A DNA stretch of 64,000 nucleotides, taken from Actinobacteria bacterium OV320 (GTDB lineage Bacteria; Actinomycetota; Actinomycetes; Streptomycetales; Streptomycetaceae). The notes beneath the pieces are model-generated. The model was given only the letters and a program-made list of their open reading frames with translations. It was not told the DNA's origin and ran no database searches. The translations under genes and the position numbers were made by a program. Shown piece by piece: positions 26,991 through 35,203 of the stretch. Positions within the stretch are counted from its first letter, which is position 1, and each line of letters opens with the position of its first letter. The DNA is taken from NCBI GenBank assembly GCA_001298545.1, contig LJCX01000024.1:124001-188000 (forward strand). The letters are read 5' to 3'.

Positions 26991-27974
26991 TCAGCGGACC
27001 GCCGAGTCCTCCGTGCGCCGACGACGCCACAGGACGACGGGGACGGCGCCGACGAGGGCGAGGCCCTGCGGGGCGACCGTCAGGGCCGCGGATCCGGCGG
27101 ACTGGGTGTTCAGGCCGTCCTGGTCGAAGGTGTCCGGCACCGGCAGCGTGCCCCAGCGGGTGAGCGGCCAGGCCTTGACGACGGCACGGCCGACGACCTG
27201 GTCGACGGGCACCATGCCGTGGTTCTTGTCCGACTGGTTGTAGCGCGAGTCGCGGGAGTTCTGACGGTGGTCGCCCATGACCCAGATGAAGCCCTTGGGG
27301 ACCTTCACGGTGAACTGGCCGCCCTGGTCGTCCTGGCTGCACGGGGTGTTGCCGGGGTACACGTACGACGCTTCGTTCAGCGCCTTGCCGTTGACCGTGA
27401 GCGGGCCGGTGCCCTTGCACGAGATGGTGTCGCCACCGACCCCGATGACCCGCTTGATCAGGTCCTTCTCCTCGGCGGACGGCATCAGGCCGATCCAGCT
27501 GAGGACGGTCTGGAAGGCGTTCGGATCGACGGTGGCCTCGCCCGCCAGCCAGTTGTCGGGGTCGTGGAAGACGACGACCTCGCCGCGCTCCGGCTCGGAA
27601 CCGAACCACGGGGTCAGCTTGTCGACGAGGACCCGGTCACCCTCCTTGAGGGTGTTCTCCATCGAGGCGGACGGGATGGAGAACGCCTGCACGAGGAACG
27701 TCTTGATCAGCAGCGCGAGGACGAGCGCGATGCCGATCAGGATCGGCAGCTCCTTCCAGAAGGAGCGGGGCTTCTTCGGCTTCGGGGCCGGGCCGCCGGA
27801 CCCTTCGCCACCGGTCCGGGGCGGCTCGTCCGCCGGCGGGCCGTCGCCGCCCGCCGCCGGGTCACTCCCGGAGGTCACGGCGCTGTCGGAAGCCGGGTCG
27901 GCGGCTTCCACCGGATGACCGCGGTGCTCCTCGCCGTCGTGCCCGGACCGTGCGCCAACCGCCACATCCCCCAC
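26991..27974 (-). CDS. sipY: Type I signal peptidase (SipY-like)
   Basis: A 327-residue signal peptidase. A Pro/Gly-rich cytosolic N-terminus (~70 residues) precedes the anchor helix, then the Ser in FSIPSASMENT and the Lys in LIKRVIGVGGDT; box E is GDHRQNSRDSR. A C-terminal hydrophobic segment (ALTVAPQGLALVGAVPVVLW) followed by RRRR is a probable second anchor. GTG 27974 has GAGGAG 6 nt upstream and lies inside the 3' end of sipX, a 113-bp overlap. Confidence 0.88.
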   Translation of the reverse strand: MGDVAVGARSGHDGEEHRGHPVEAADPASDSAVTSGSDPAAGGDGPPADEPPRTGGEGSGGPAPKPKKPRSFWKELPILIGIALVLALLIKTFLVQAFSIPSASMENTLKEGDRVLVDKLTPWFGSEPERGEVVVFHDPDNWLAGEATVDPNAFQTVLSWIGLMPSAEEKDLIKRVIGVGGDTISCKGTGPLTVNGKALNEASYVYPGNTPCSQDDQGGQFTVKVPKGFIWVMGDHRQNSRDSRYNQSDKNHGMVPVDQVVGRAVVKAWPLTRWGTLPVPDTFDQDGLNTQSAGSAALTVAPQGLALVGAVPVVLWRRRRTEDSAVR

Positions 27975-28959
27975 GCCAACTCCTCACTCTGTGCCGCTGC
28001 CTGCCCCACGTACGACGCAGGCCCACCACTCCCATAACGAGCGGGAGTTCCGCAGGGCTCGGGAGTTGTCGAATCGATCCGTTCGGATCGCCGGGGGCAA
28101 CCCTATGCGACAGCTGGGCGGACGCGGTCGCCGTGGCGGCCGAGCCGGTGACGGATGCGAAAGTTTGCGGTTCCTTGAGACGGACCCAGTGGCCCAGCGG
28201 CCAGGCGATGACCATGGCCCGCCCCACCACCTCGTCCTCCGAGACGGTGCCGCCGTAGTCGGTGTTCTGGTGGGCCCGGGAGTCGGCGGAGTTGGCCCGG
28301 TGGTCACCCATCACCCACAGCCGCCCCTGGGGGACGGTGATGTCGAACGACGTGCTGGAGGGGTCATTGCCGGGATACAGATATGCCCCCTCCTCCAGAG
28401 GCACGCCGTTGACGGTGACCCGCCCCTGCGTGTCACAGCACACGACGCGGTCGCCGCCCACCCCGACGACCCGCTTGATGAGGTCCTTCTCGTTGTCGGA
28501 CGGCAGCAGACCGATGAAGGTGAGCCCTTCCTTGATCTGCTTGACGACGACCGGGTCCTCCTTCTTGGCGGTGGTCTGCTCGTCGTTGAGCCAGCCGCCG
28601 GGGTCCTTGAAGACGACGACGTCCCCGCGCTCGGGCTTGGAGCCGAACCACGGGGTGAACTTGTCGACCAGGACACGGTCGCCGATCCGGATCGTCTGCT
28701 CCATGGAGCCGGACGGGATCACGAAGGCCTGCACCAGAAAGGTCTTCAGGACCAGGGCTATCAGGACGGCCACACCGACCAGCAGCGGTATCTCCCGGAC
28801 GGCCGAGCGCCTGCGCTTGCGCTTGACCTTGCGCTGGAGCTTGCGCCGTTCCGCGCGCGTGCGACCGCTGCCGGAGCTGGAGGTGCGCCGGGCGCCGGTG
28901 GGCAGCAGGTTGTCCGCGGCGCTGGTCGGGATGCCGCGCGGCCTTCCGCGGTTACCCAT
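27862..28959 (-). CDS. sipX: Type I signal peptidase (SipX-like)
   Basis: A 365-residue signal peptidase with a very basic cytosolic segment (RKLQRKVKRKRRRS) before the anchor helix. Catalytic Ser is in FVIPSGSMEQT and Lys in LIKRVVGVGGD; box E is GDHRANSADSR. The last ~65 residues are an Arg/Gly-rich tail with no clear membrane helix, read through the sipY start region. ATG 28959 is chosen over GTG 28965 because GGAGGG fits it better; it overlaps the sipW stop by 8 nt. Confidence 0.85.
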   Translation of the reverse strand: MGNRGRPRGIPTSAADNLLPTGARRTSSSGSGRTRAERRKLQRKVKRKRRRSAVREIPLLVGVAVLIALVLKTFLVQAFVIPSGSMEQTIRIGDRVLVDKFTPWFGSKPERGDVVVFKDPGGWLNDEQTTAKKEDPVVVKQIKEGLTFIGLLPSDNEKDLIKRVVGVGGDRVVCCDTQGRVTVNGVPLEEGAYLYPGNDPSSTSFDITVPQGRLWVMGDHRANSADSRAHQNTDYGGTVSEDEVVGRAMVIAWPLGHWVRLKEPQTFASVTGSAATATASAQLSHRVAPGDPNGSIRQLPSPAELPLVMGVVGLRRTWGRQRHRVRSWRGGCGGWRTVRARRRGAPRSSGGSRRPGFRQRRDLRE

Positions 28960-29683
28960 GGGCACCCTCCGCGCCGGGCACGCGCGCGTAGGCGCTCGGG
29001 CGGGGCAGGCGGGTGAGGTGCGCGTAGGGCCAGAGGATCCAGTCGGCGCGGCCGATCACACGGCCGACGGGGATCATGCCGCCGCCCGGTGAACCGAGGT
29101 GGTCCCGGGAGTCGCTGGAGTGGCTGCGATGGTCACCGAGGAGGAACAGGGTGCCCTCGGGCACGACCACGTCGAAGTCCACCGTGGACGCGTCGTCGCC
29201 GGGATACAGGAACGTCGACTCGTCGACCGACCGGCCGTTCACCTTGATCCTCCCCTCCTTGTCGCAGCAGACCACGTGATCTCCCCCTACACCCACGACG
29301 CGCTTGATGTAGTCGAAGTTCCCGAAGTACCCGGTGCCGTCGAACACGACGACATCGCCGCGCCGCGGCTCGGCACCGAAACGGTACGCCAACTTATTTA
29401 CGAGAACGCGGTCGCCGATCCTCAATCCGTTTTCCATGGATCCGCTGGGAATCTGGAATGGTTGCGCCACGAAAGCGTTGAGGACCAGCAAAAACAGCAG
29501 GCAGATCAGCAGGGTGAGACTGATCCGGCCGCCCGGGAGCCACTCCGTGATCCGCCCCGCCAACGCGAAACGCGACCGTCCCTCCGGTCCTTCCGTCTCC
29601 GCGGTCTCCTGGGAGACGTCCGCGGGAACGGAAGGGTGGGAGGAGCGGTCGCGCTCCGTCGTCGGCTGAGCTTCGGTGTCCAT
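28952..29683 (-). CDS. sipW: Type I signal peptidase (SipW-like)
   Basis: A 243-residue signal peptidase, first gene of the sipW-sipX-sipY operon. One N-terminal anchor (ISLTLLICLLFLLVLNAFV) precedes the catalytic Ser82 in FQIPSGSMENG and Lys in YIKRVVGVGGDH; box E is GDHRSHSSDSRDH. There is no C-terminal anchor, so it is the simplest of the four. Local GC dips around NKLAYRF. A near-leaderless promoter precedes it. Confidence 0.9.
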   Translation of the reverse strand: MDTEAQPTTERDRSSHPSVPADVSQETAETEGPEGRSRFALAGRITEWLPGGRISLTLLICLLFLLVLNAFVAQPFQIPSGSMENGLRIGDRVLVNKLAYRFGAEPRRGDVVVFDGTGYFGNFDYIKRVVGVGGDHVVCCDKEGRIKVNGRSVDESTFLYPGDDASTVDFDVVVPEGTLFLLGDHRSHSSDSRDHLGSPGGGMIPVGRVIGRADWILWPYAHLTRLPRPSAYARVPGAEGAHG

Positions 29684-29692
29684 CGGGGCCAG

Positions 29693-29698
29693 ATGCTA
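29693..29698 (-). promoter_or_regulatory. -10 element of the sipW operon
   Basis: TAGCAT on the minus strand ends 9 nt before the sipW ATG, with no clear ribosome-binding site between. The -35 region is weak. Confidence 0.4.
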
Positions 29699-29728
29699 TC
29701 CGGCCGCTCTATGAACCCCTGAAGGCAC

Positions 29729-30079
29729 TCAGTTGTCGCGCTTCTCCTTGATCTTCGCGGCCTTGCCGCGCAGCTCGCGCAGGTAGTAGAGCTTGGCGCG
29801 ACGCACGTCACCGCGGGTGACGAGCTCGATCTTCTCGACGATCGGGGTGTGCACCGGGAAGGTGCGCTCGACGCCGACGGAGAAGGAGACCTTGCGGACC
29901 GTGAAGGTCTCGCGGACACCGGCGCCCTGGCGGCGGATGACTACGCCCTTGAACTGCTGCACACGGGAGCGGTTGCCCTCGATGACGCGGACGTGGACGT
30001 TGACGGTGTCACCCGGGCGGAAGGCCGGGACGTCGCTGCGCAGCGACGCGGCGTCGACAGAGTCGAGCAGGTGAGACAT
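29729..30079 (-). CDS. rplS: 50S ribosomal protein L19
   Basis: A 116-residue L19 starting [18 protein letters not shown]. The signature [31 protein letters not shown] near the C-terminus and the RNA-binding [19 protein letters not shown] are diagnostic. It follows trmD after a 137-bp gap that holds a CCCCTGC-GGC-AGGGG hairpin near 30171. Confidence 0.96.
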   Translation of the reverse strand: MSHLLDSVDAASLRSDVPAFRPGDTVNVHVRVIEGNRSRVQQFKGVVIRRQGAGVRETFTVRKVSFSVGVERTFPVHTPIVEKIELVTRGDVRRAKLYYLRELRGKAAKIKEKRDN

Positions 30080-30216
30080 TTCGTCTGCTTTCTTCGCTGA
30101 TGCCACAGGTCATCAACGGAACTAGATGTTCGAAGATTGAGTGCCGTGTGCCCGTCGAGGCGGGCGTCGTGTCCCCCTGCGGCAGGGGCGCACACCGGAC
30201 GGCGCACAACAGCGAC

Positions 30217-31050
30217 CTATTGTTCCACGCCGTCGGTCCTGCGCCAAAATCGACCGTACGGCGCACCCTCCGGGTCGGGCGTCCAGCCCAGGATGGAGAG
30301 CATCTCGCGGTCCTTCTTGTCGAAGGTCTTCGGCTCGCAGCGCTCGATCAGGTCGGGCCGGTTGGCCGTCGTGCGCCGCAGGGCCTCGTCCCGGCGCCAG
30401 CGGGCGATCTTGCCGTGGTGGCCGCTGAGCAGCACCTCGGGGATCTCCCTGCCGCGCCAGGCGGGCGGCTTGGTGTAGACGGGGCCCTCCAGCAGGTTGG
30501 CCATGGCGCCGGGGGCGAAGGAGTCGTCGCGGTGGGACTCGGCGTTGCCGAGCACGCCGGGCAGGAGGCGCGCCACGGCCTCGGTGACGACCAGGACGGC
30601 GGCCTCCCCGCCGGCCAGGACGTAGTCGCCGATGGAGACCTCGTAGACGGGTATCCGGGTGGCGTACTCGTCGATGACCCGCCGGTCGATGCCCTCGTAG
30701 CGGGCCGGGGTGAAGATCAGCCAGGGGCGCTCGGAGAGCTCGACCGCGAGTTCCTGGGTGAAGGGCCGGCCGCTGGGGGTCGGGACGACGATCGCGGGCG
30801 CATGCGAGCCCCGCTCGTAGCCGTCGGCCAGGACGGTGTCGAGGGCGTCGCCCCAGGGGTCGGTCTTCATGACCATGCCGGGTCCGCCGCCGTAGGGGGT
30901 GTCGTCGACCGTGTTGTGCCGGTCGTACGTCCACTCCCGCAGGTCGTGCACCTGAACGTCCAGCCGGCCACGCGCGCGTGCCTTGCCGACCAGGGAGACG
31001 TTCAGCGGGTCGAGGTACTCGGGGAAGATCGTGAGAACGTCGAGGCGCAT
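30217..31050 (-). CDS. trmD: tRNA (guanine-N1)-methyltransferase
   Basis: A 277-residue SPOUT enzyme methylating G37 of tRNAs, preventing frameshifts. [16 protein letters not shown] at the start, TPARYEGIDRRVIDEYA and the knotted SAM site SIGDYVLAGGEAAVLVVTEAVARLLPG, here read in parts, are present, as is the C-terminal domain (GHHGKIARWRRDEALRRT). The ATG shares one base with the rimM stop (TAATG). Confidence 0.96.
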   Translation of the reverse strand: MRLDVLTIFPEYLDPLNVSLVGKARARGRLDVQVHDLREWTYDRHNTVDDTPYGGGPGMVMKTDPWGDALDTVLADGYERGSHAPAIVVPTPSGRPFTQELAVELSERPWLIFTPARYEGIDRRVIDEYATRIPVYEVSIGDYVLAGGEAAVLVVTEAVARLLPGVLGNAESHRDDSFAPGAMANLLEGPVYTKPPAWRGREIPEVLLSGHHGKIARWRRDEALRRTTANRPDLIERCEPKTFDKKDREMLSILGWTPDPEGAPYGRFWRRTDGVEQ

Positions 31051-31658
31051 TACGACCGGTCCCCGTCCGTGTCCGCGTCCCCGTCCGTGCCCTGGTCATC
31101 GTCCTCGTCGTCGGCCTCGGCGGCGTCCCGCGCGGACGCGATCTCGGCCTGGTCGTCGATCAGACCGGGCGGCGGGTCGATGACGGCCCGCTGCTCCTCG
31201 AGGTCGATCTCGGTGACGATCGCCTCCACGAAGGGGATCATCACCTCGCTGCCGTCGGGCCGCTCGACGATGAAGAGGTCCTGGGAGGGCAGATGCGAGA
31301 TCTCGGTGATCCGGCCGACCTCGAGGCCGTCCTTGGTGACCACGTCCAGGTCCATCAGCTGGTGGTCGTAGTACTCGTCCTCCTCCTCGGGCAGCTCCGC
31401 GGGATCGATCTCGGCGATCAGGAGGGTGTTGCGCAGGGCTTCGGCGGCGGTGCGGTCCCGCACCCCCTCGAAGCGCAGGAGGAGACGACCGCTGTGGACG
31501 CGGCCGGTCTCGATGGTCAGCGGGCCGGTCGAGGCCGGGTCCGTGGCCAGGACGGCGCCGGGCGCGAGCCGCTGCTCCGGCTCGTCGGTGCGTACCTCGA
31601 CGGTGACCTCGCCCTTGATGCCGTGGGCGCGGCCGATCCGCGCGACTACGAGCTGCAC
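31050..31658 (-). CDS. rimM: 16S rRNA processing protein RimM
   Basis: A 202-residue assembly factor that binds S19 during 30S maturation. The N-terminal RimM domain begins [20 protein letters not shown] and the C-terminal PRC-barrel contains [18 protein letters not shown]. An acidic tail ([18 protein letters not shown]) extends beyond the usual end. GTG 31658 has AGGAG 10-11 nt upstream. It is coupled to trmD. Confidence 0.94.
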   Translation of the reverse strand: MQLVVARIGRAHGIKGEVTVEVRTDEPEQRLAPGAVLATDPASTGPLTIETGRVHSGRLLLRFEGVRDRTAAEALRNTLLIAEIDPAELPEEEDEYYDHQLMDLDVVTKDGLEVGRITEISHLPSQDLFIVERPDGSEVMIPFVEAIVTEIDLEEQRAVIDPPPGLIDDQAEIASARDAAEADDEDDDQGTDGDADTDGDRS

Positions 31659-31725
31659 TTCTGAAGATCTCCTGTCGTACCTGAGTACCTGTCGTACCTG
31701 TCATCACGACTGCCGTAACGACTAC

Positions 31726-31758
31726 GGGCCGGGGAGGGCCAGTGGCCCTCCCCGGCCC
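31726..31758 (-). terminator. Strong hairpin between khpA and rimM
   Basis: A 15-bp perfect stem (GGGCCGGGGAGGGCC / GGCCCTCCCCGGCCC) with a 3-nt loop lies 21 nt after the khpA stop. It may limit read-through from rpsP-khpA into rimM-trmD-rplS. Confidence 0.7.
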
Positions 31759-31779
31759 GAGCCGGTGCTGCGAAACGCG

Positions 31780-32019
31780 TCAGCGGACGTGATCCACGTC
31801 GACGAGGTCGACGCGGACGCCACGGCCGCCGATGGCGCCCACGACGGTGCGCAGAGCGCGTGCGGTGCGACCGTTGCGGCCGATCACCTTGCCGAGGTCG
31901 TCGGGGTGGACCCGGACCTCGAGCACCCGCCCGCGGCGCAGGTTGCGCGAGGCGACCTGCACATCGTCGGGGTTGTCGACGATGCCCTTCACGAGGTGCT
32001 CAAGCGCCTCTTCGAGCAT
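31780..32019 (-). CDS. khpA: KH-domain RNA-binding protein (KhpA)
   Basis: A 79-residue single KH-domain protein. The GxxG loop is in DDLGKVIGRNGRTARALR. KhpA binds many RNAs, often with KhpB/Jag, and affects cell division and translation in Firmicutes. It lies 5 nt after rpsP and before rimM, the conserved ribosomal position. Confidence 0.92.
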   Translation of the reverse strand: MLEEALEHLVKGIVDNPDDVQVASRNLRRGRVLEVRVHPDDLGKVIGRNGRTARALRTVVGAIGGRGVRVDLVDVDHVR

Positions 32020-32024
32020 GCTGC

Positions 32025-32444
32025 TCAGGCCTCGGTCGACTCGGACTCGGCGGCAGCCTCGTCCTTCTTCTCAGCCTTCTTCTTCTGGGTGATGGCCTCA
32101 CCCTTGCCCGAGTCGTCGCCACCGAGGGCCTCGAACACGGGGCGAGCCTTCTTCGGCTCGGCGACGAGCAGCGGCGCCGGGGCGGGCTCGCCCTTGAACT
32201 TCTGCCAGTCGCCGGTCTTCTTCAGAATGGCGAGCACCGGCTCGGTCGGCTGCGCGCCGACACCCAGCCAGTACGCCACGCGGTCGGCGTCGACCTCGAT
32301 GATCGACGGGTGGTACGTCGGCTGGTACTTGCCGATCTCCTCGATCGCACGACCGTCACGACGGGTGCGGGAGTCGGCGACGACGATGCGGTAGTGAGGC
32401 GCGCGGATCTTGCCCAGACGCTTCAGCTTGATCTTGACTGCCAC
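32025..32444 (-). CDS. rpsP: 30S ribosomal protein S16
   Basis: A 139-residue S16. The ~80-residue core is [35 protein letters not shown] and [23 protein letters not shown] in order. It is followed by a Lys/Glu/Ala-rich extension of about 55 residues found in actinobacteria. First gene of the rpsP-khpA-rimM-trmD-rplS group. Confidence 0.96.
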   Translation of the reverse strand: MAVKIKLKRLGKIRAPHYRIVVADSRTRRDGRAIEEIGKYQPTYHPSIIEVDADRVAYWLGVGAQPTEPVLAILKKTGDWQKFKGEPAPAPLLVAEPKKARPVFEALGGDDSGKGEAITQKKKAEKKDEAAAESESTEA

Positions 32445-32651
32445 GGAAGTGGTGTCTCCTGGTCTTGACGTGGTTGGGCACGGCGAGATGGCCGCGTGGG
32501 GTTGCGGTACCCGAGTGCCCGATGGACGCGTCAGCCGGAGGAGAGAGGGGTCCTGTGCGACTGTCGAGTACAGCTAGCCATTGTGCCACACCGCGCGGGT
32601 CCCTTCCGGCCGCGGGTGGTTTCCGGGCATGCGGGAGGAACGCCCGGCGCT

Positions 32652-32682
32652 TGCGGGGTGCCGCCTTCGACGGCCCCCCGCA
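32652..32682 (-). terminator. Hairpin downstream of the SprT-like gene
   Basis: TGCGGGG and CCCCGCA enclose a second stem (GCCG / CGGC), 49 nt past the stop of the minus-strand gene at 32731. The rest of 32445-32730 is GC-rich spacer holding the rpsP promoter, which I cannot pin down. Confidence 0.5.
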
Positions 32683-32730
32683 TCACGCTGAACCGGCAGC
32701 CACGAGATGCCGGTGCATGACGGCAGGCGC

Positions 32731-33327
32731 CTAGGCCGCGCCCGCGATCTCCGGGATCCGGAACGGCTTGCCGCAGCCCCCGCACACGATCGGCGCCTGG
32801 GCCAGGACCGACGGTACGACCCGCACGTTGCGGCCGCAGTCGCACACGGCCTTGACCCGGACGCCGCCGCCGGAGGAGCCGTGCCGGGCCGCCGGACCGC
32901 GGAAGCTGCGAGTGGTGTCGGAGGAGGTGGCCGCCAGATGGGCCTTGAGGGCCCGCTGGAGGCGCTCGATCGTCGGGCGGTAGCGCCGCTTGGCCTCGGG
33001 GTTGAGCGTGACCAGGGAGAAGCCGCTGCTGGGGTGGGGCTCCTCGGGGTGGTCCAGCCCCAGTTCCTCGGCGATCGCGAGGAATCTGCGGTTGTGGTAG
33101 CGGCCGGCGCGGGAGGTGTCGCGCACGCCGCGGGCGGCGGCGATGCCATGGACTGCCTCGTGAAGCAGTCGCTCGAAGGAGAGCTCGTGACCGCAGGCGG
33201 ACGACGACTCCCCGATCAGGGACTCTGGCGCGGCAAGATCCGGCAGTTCGGGGTGGTACCGCTGAATGTCGGCCCACGCCTCTGCCAGCTCTGCGGCGAG
33301 AACAGGTGGTGTCTGTGTCGTGCTCAC
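32731..33327 (-). CDS. SprT-like zinc metallopeptidase-fold protein
   Basis: A 198-residue protein. Residues ~55-85 contain an HExxH zincin motif (LLHEAVHGIAAARG) followed by GRYHNRRFLAIAEELGL, where a third ligand His could lie. The C-terminal ~45 residues hold a zinc ribbon with paired cysteines (VCDCG and CGGCGKPF). This resembles the SprT domain proteins that include the DNA-protein crosslink protease SPRTN, though bacterial members are uncharacterised. It has a sigma-R-like, leaderless promoter. GTG 33327 is chosen by that promoter. Confidence 0.72.
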   Translation of the reverse strand: MSTTQTPPVLAAELAEAWADIQRYHPELPDLAAPESLIGESSSACGHELSFERLLHEAVHGIAAARGVRDTSRAGRYHNRRFLAIAEELGLDHPEEPHPSSGFSLVTLNPEAKRRYRPTIERLQRALKAHLAATSSDTTRSFRGPAARHGSSGGGVRVKAVCDCGRNVRVVPSVLAQAPIVCGGCGKPFRIPEIAGAA

Positions 33328-33334
33328 GTAATGA

Positions 33335-33361
33335 CAACGAGCGGGGGTGCCCCAGTGTTCC
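33335..33361 (-). promoter_or_regulatory. Sigma-R (thiol-oxidative stress)-like ECF promoter
   Basis: On the minus strand GGAAC (33361-33357), 18 nt, then GTTG (33338-33335) matches the sigma-R pattern GGAAT-N18-GTT with one change. GTTG lies 7 nt before the GTG start, so the mRNA would be leaderless. Confidence 0.45.
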
Positions 33362-33588
33362 TATTCCGGGCCATCCCAAATAATTTGCACGTACCCGTCA
33401 GTTGCCGCTGATGCGTCCTGACGAGGGCGGGTGCGCTGATCTGCGGAGAAGCCTCACAGCTCCTACCAAGGTGGTGCGTAGGCCCACGTACGACCCGGCG
33501 TGTAGACGATGTCCGCACGCCGGGGTAGGGATGTTCCGCAGGGGCGCAAGAGACGTTTCGGTCGCTCTCGTGGGCGGAGGGCGCCGTC

Positions 33589-35004
33589 TCAGTAAGCGCG
33601 CGCGACGACGGCGACGTTACCGGGGGCGTCCCCGTCGTCCGGCACCGACCCGTCCTCCGCGATCAGACAGCGCACGGTCAGCGACTGCTCGGCCAGCCTG
33701 GCCTCGCCTTCTTCGCCGAGCGTCGCCCACGGGATGCGCGCCCAGCCGCCGGCGACGGCCGCCTCGGCCGCCTCCTCGATCGTCGAGACGTCCGTCGTGC
33801 GGGATTCGCGGCGCTCACGGGAGTGCTTCAGCAGCAGCGCCTGGTCCTCTTCGAGCACGGCGGGCAGCAGGGCCTCGATCGCGTCGATCGCCACCGGCTC
33901 CTTGCCTCCCGGGATGCGCCGGGCCAGCATCGCGGTGCCGTTCTCCAGGTCACGGGGGCCGATCTCGACACGGACGGGCACGCCCTTGAGCTCCCAGTCG
34001 ACCGCGCGCCGCCCGAAGGGGACGTCGGTACGGTCGTCCACCCGGACGCGGAGCCCCGCCGCCTTCAGCCGGTCGCCCAGCTCGCGGACCTTGGCCAGAA
34101 CCGCCTCGTCGCCCTTGATCGCGAGAACGACGACCTGGACCTGGGCCAGTCGCGGCGGCACCCGCAGCCCGTCGTCGTCGCCATGCGTCATCACCAGGGC
34201 GCCGATCATGCGGGTCGTCGAACCCCAGGAGGTCTGCCAGACCAGTTCCTGGGTGCCCTCCTTCGTCAGGTACCGGGTGTTGAAGGCCTTGGCGAAGTTC
34301 TGGCCCAGCTCATGGCTGGTGACCATCTGGAGGGCCTTGCCGTCGCCCATCATGCTCTCGAGGGTGAGGGTGTTGACGGCGCCCGCGAAGCGCTCCTTGA
34401 CCGTCTTGCGGCCGGAGACGAAGTCGATCGCGAGGACGTTCTCCAGGAAGTCGCCGTAGACCTCGCGCTGGATGCGCGCGGCGAAGTCGCGGGCCTCCTC
34501 GTACGTGGCGTGCGCGGTGTGCCCCTCCTGCCAGAGGAACTCGGAGGTCCGCAGGAAGAGGCGGGGCCGCAGCTCCCAACGGACCACGTTGGCCCACTGG
34601 TTGATCAGCAGGGGCAGGTCGCGGTAGCTCTGCACCCACTTCGAGAAGTACTCGTTGACGATGGTCTCGGAGGTGGGCCGGACGACCGCCGGCTCCTCCA
34701 GCTCCTTGCCGCCCCCGTGCGTCACCACGGCCAACTCGGGCGCGAATCCCTCGACATGGTCCGCCTCGCGCGTGAGGTAGGACTGCGGGATCAGCAGCGG
34801 GAAGTACGCGTTCTCGGTGCCCGTCTCCTTGATGCGGGCGTCCATCTCCGCCTGCATCCGCTCCCACAGTCCGTAACCGTACGGTCGGATCACCATGGTG
34901 CCGCGCACTGGTCCGTTGTCGGCCAGTTCCGCCTTGTTGATCAGATCCTGGTACCAGCGGGGGAAGTCGTCCGCCCGCGGGGTGAGAACGGGAGCCTTTG
35001 CCAT
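33589..35004 (-). CDS. proS: Prolyl-tRNA synthetase, archaeal/eukaryotic type
   Basis: A 471-residue class II synthetase charging tRNA-Pro. It lacks the editing (INS) domain between motifs 2 and 3 that gives standard bacterial ProRS ~570 residues. Diagnostic eukaryote-like sequences are VRPTSETIVNEYFSKW, FLWQEGHTAHATYEEA (motif 2, around 150-170) and VPPRLAQVQVVV; the protein ends in the C-terminal Tyr (VARAY) typical of this type. The cysteines of the usual C-terminal zinc module are absent. A TACCAT -10 six nt before the ATG suggests a leaderless transcript. Whether a bacterial-type proS also exists cannot be seen here. Confidence 0.9.
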   Translation of the reverse strand: MAKAPVLTPRADDFPRWYQDLINKAELADNGPVRGTMVIRPYGYGLWERMQAEMDARIKETGTENAYFPLLIPQSYLTREADHVEGFAPELAVVTHGGGKELEEPAVVRPTSETIVNEYFSKWVQSYRDLPLLINQWANVVRWELRPRLFLRTSEFLWQEGHTAHATYEEARDFAARIQREVYGDFLENVLAIDFVSGRKTVKERFAGAVNTLTLESMMGDGKALQMVTSHELGQNFAKAFNTRYLTKEGTQELVWQTSWGSTTRMIGALVMTHGDDDGLRVPPRLAQVQVVVLAIKGDEAVLAKVRELGDRLKAAGLRVRVDDRTDVPFGRRAVDWELKGVPVRVEIGPRDLENGTAMLARRIPGGKEPVAIDAIEALLPAVLEEDQALLLKHSRERRESRTTDVSTIEEAAEAAVAGGWARIPWATLGEEGEARLAEQSLTVRCLIAEDGSVPDDGDAPGNVAVVARAY

Positions 35005-35010
35005 GGCGCG

Positions 35011-35016
35011 ATGGTA
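35011..35016 (-). promoter_or_regulatory. -10 element of a leaderless proS transcript
   Basis: TACCAT on the minus strand ends 6 nt before the proS ATG (35004); there is no ribosome-binding site. The -35 is poor. Confidence 0.45.
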
Positions 35017-35203
35017 CGGCCCCAAGTTGCCGGAATGTGAATTCTCGCCACAGGCACAGCCGGCGCACAAGCGGGGGCCCGAGACCCCTGGACGCCGTCG
35101 CGTACGGGGAGTTACCTGGCATACGGGGGAAGTGCGAGCGCACTGCACGGGGGCCACCTGATCGGTTACTGCGGCAACTCTCGGCGGATTGGGGCGCTTA
35201 TCC

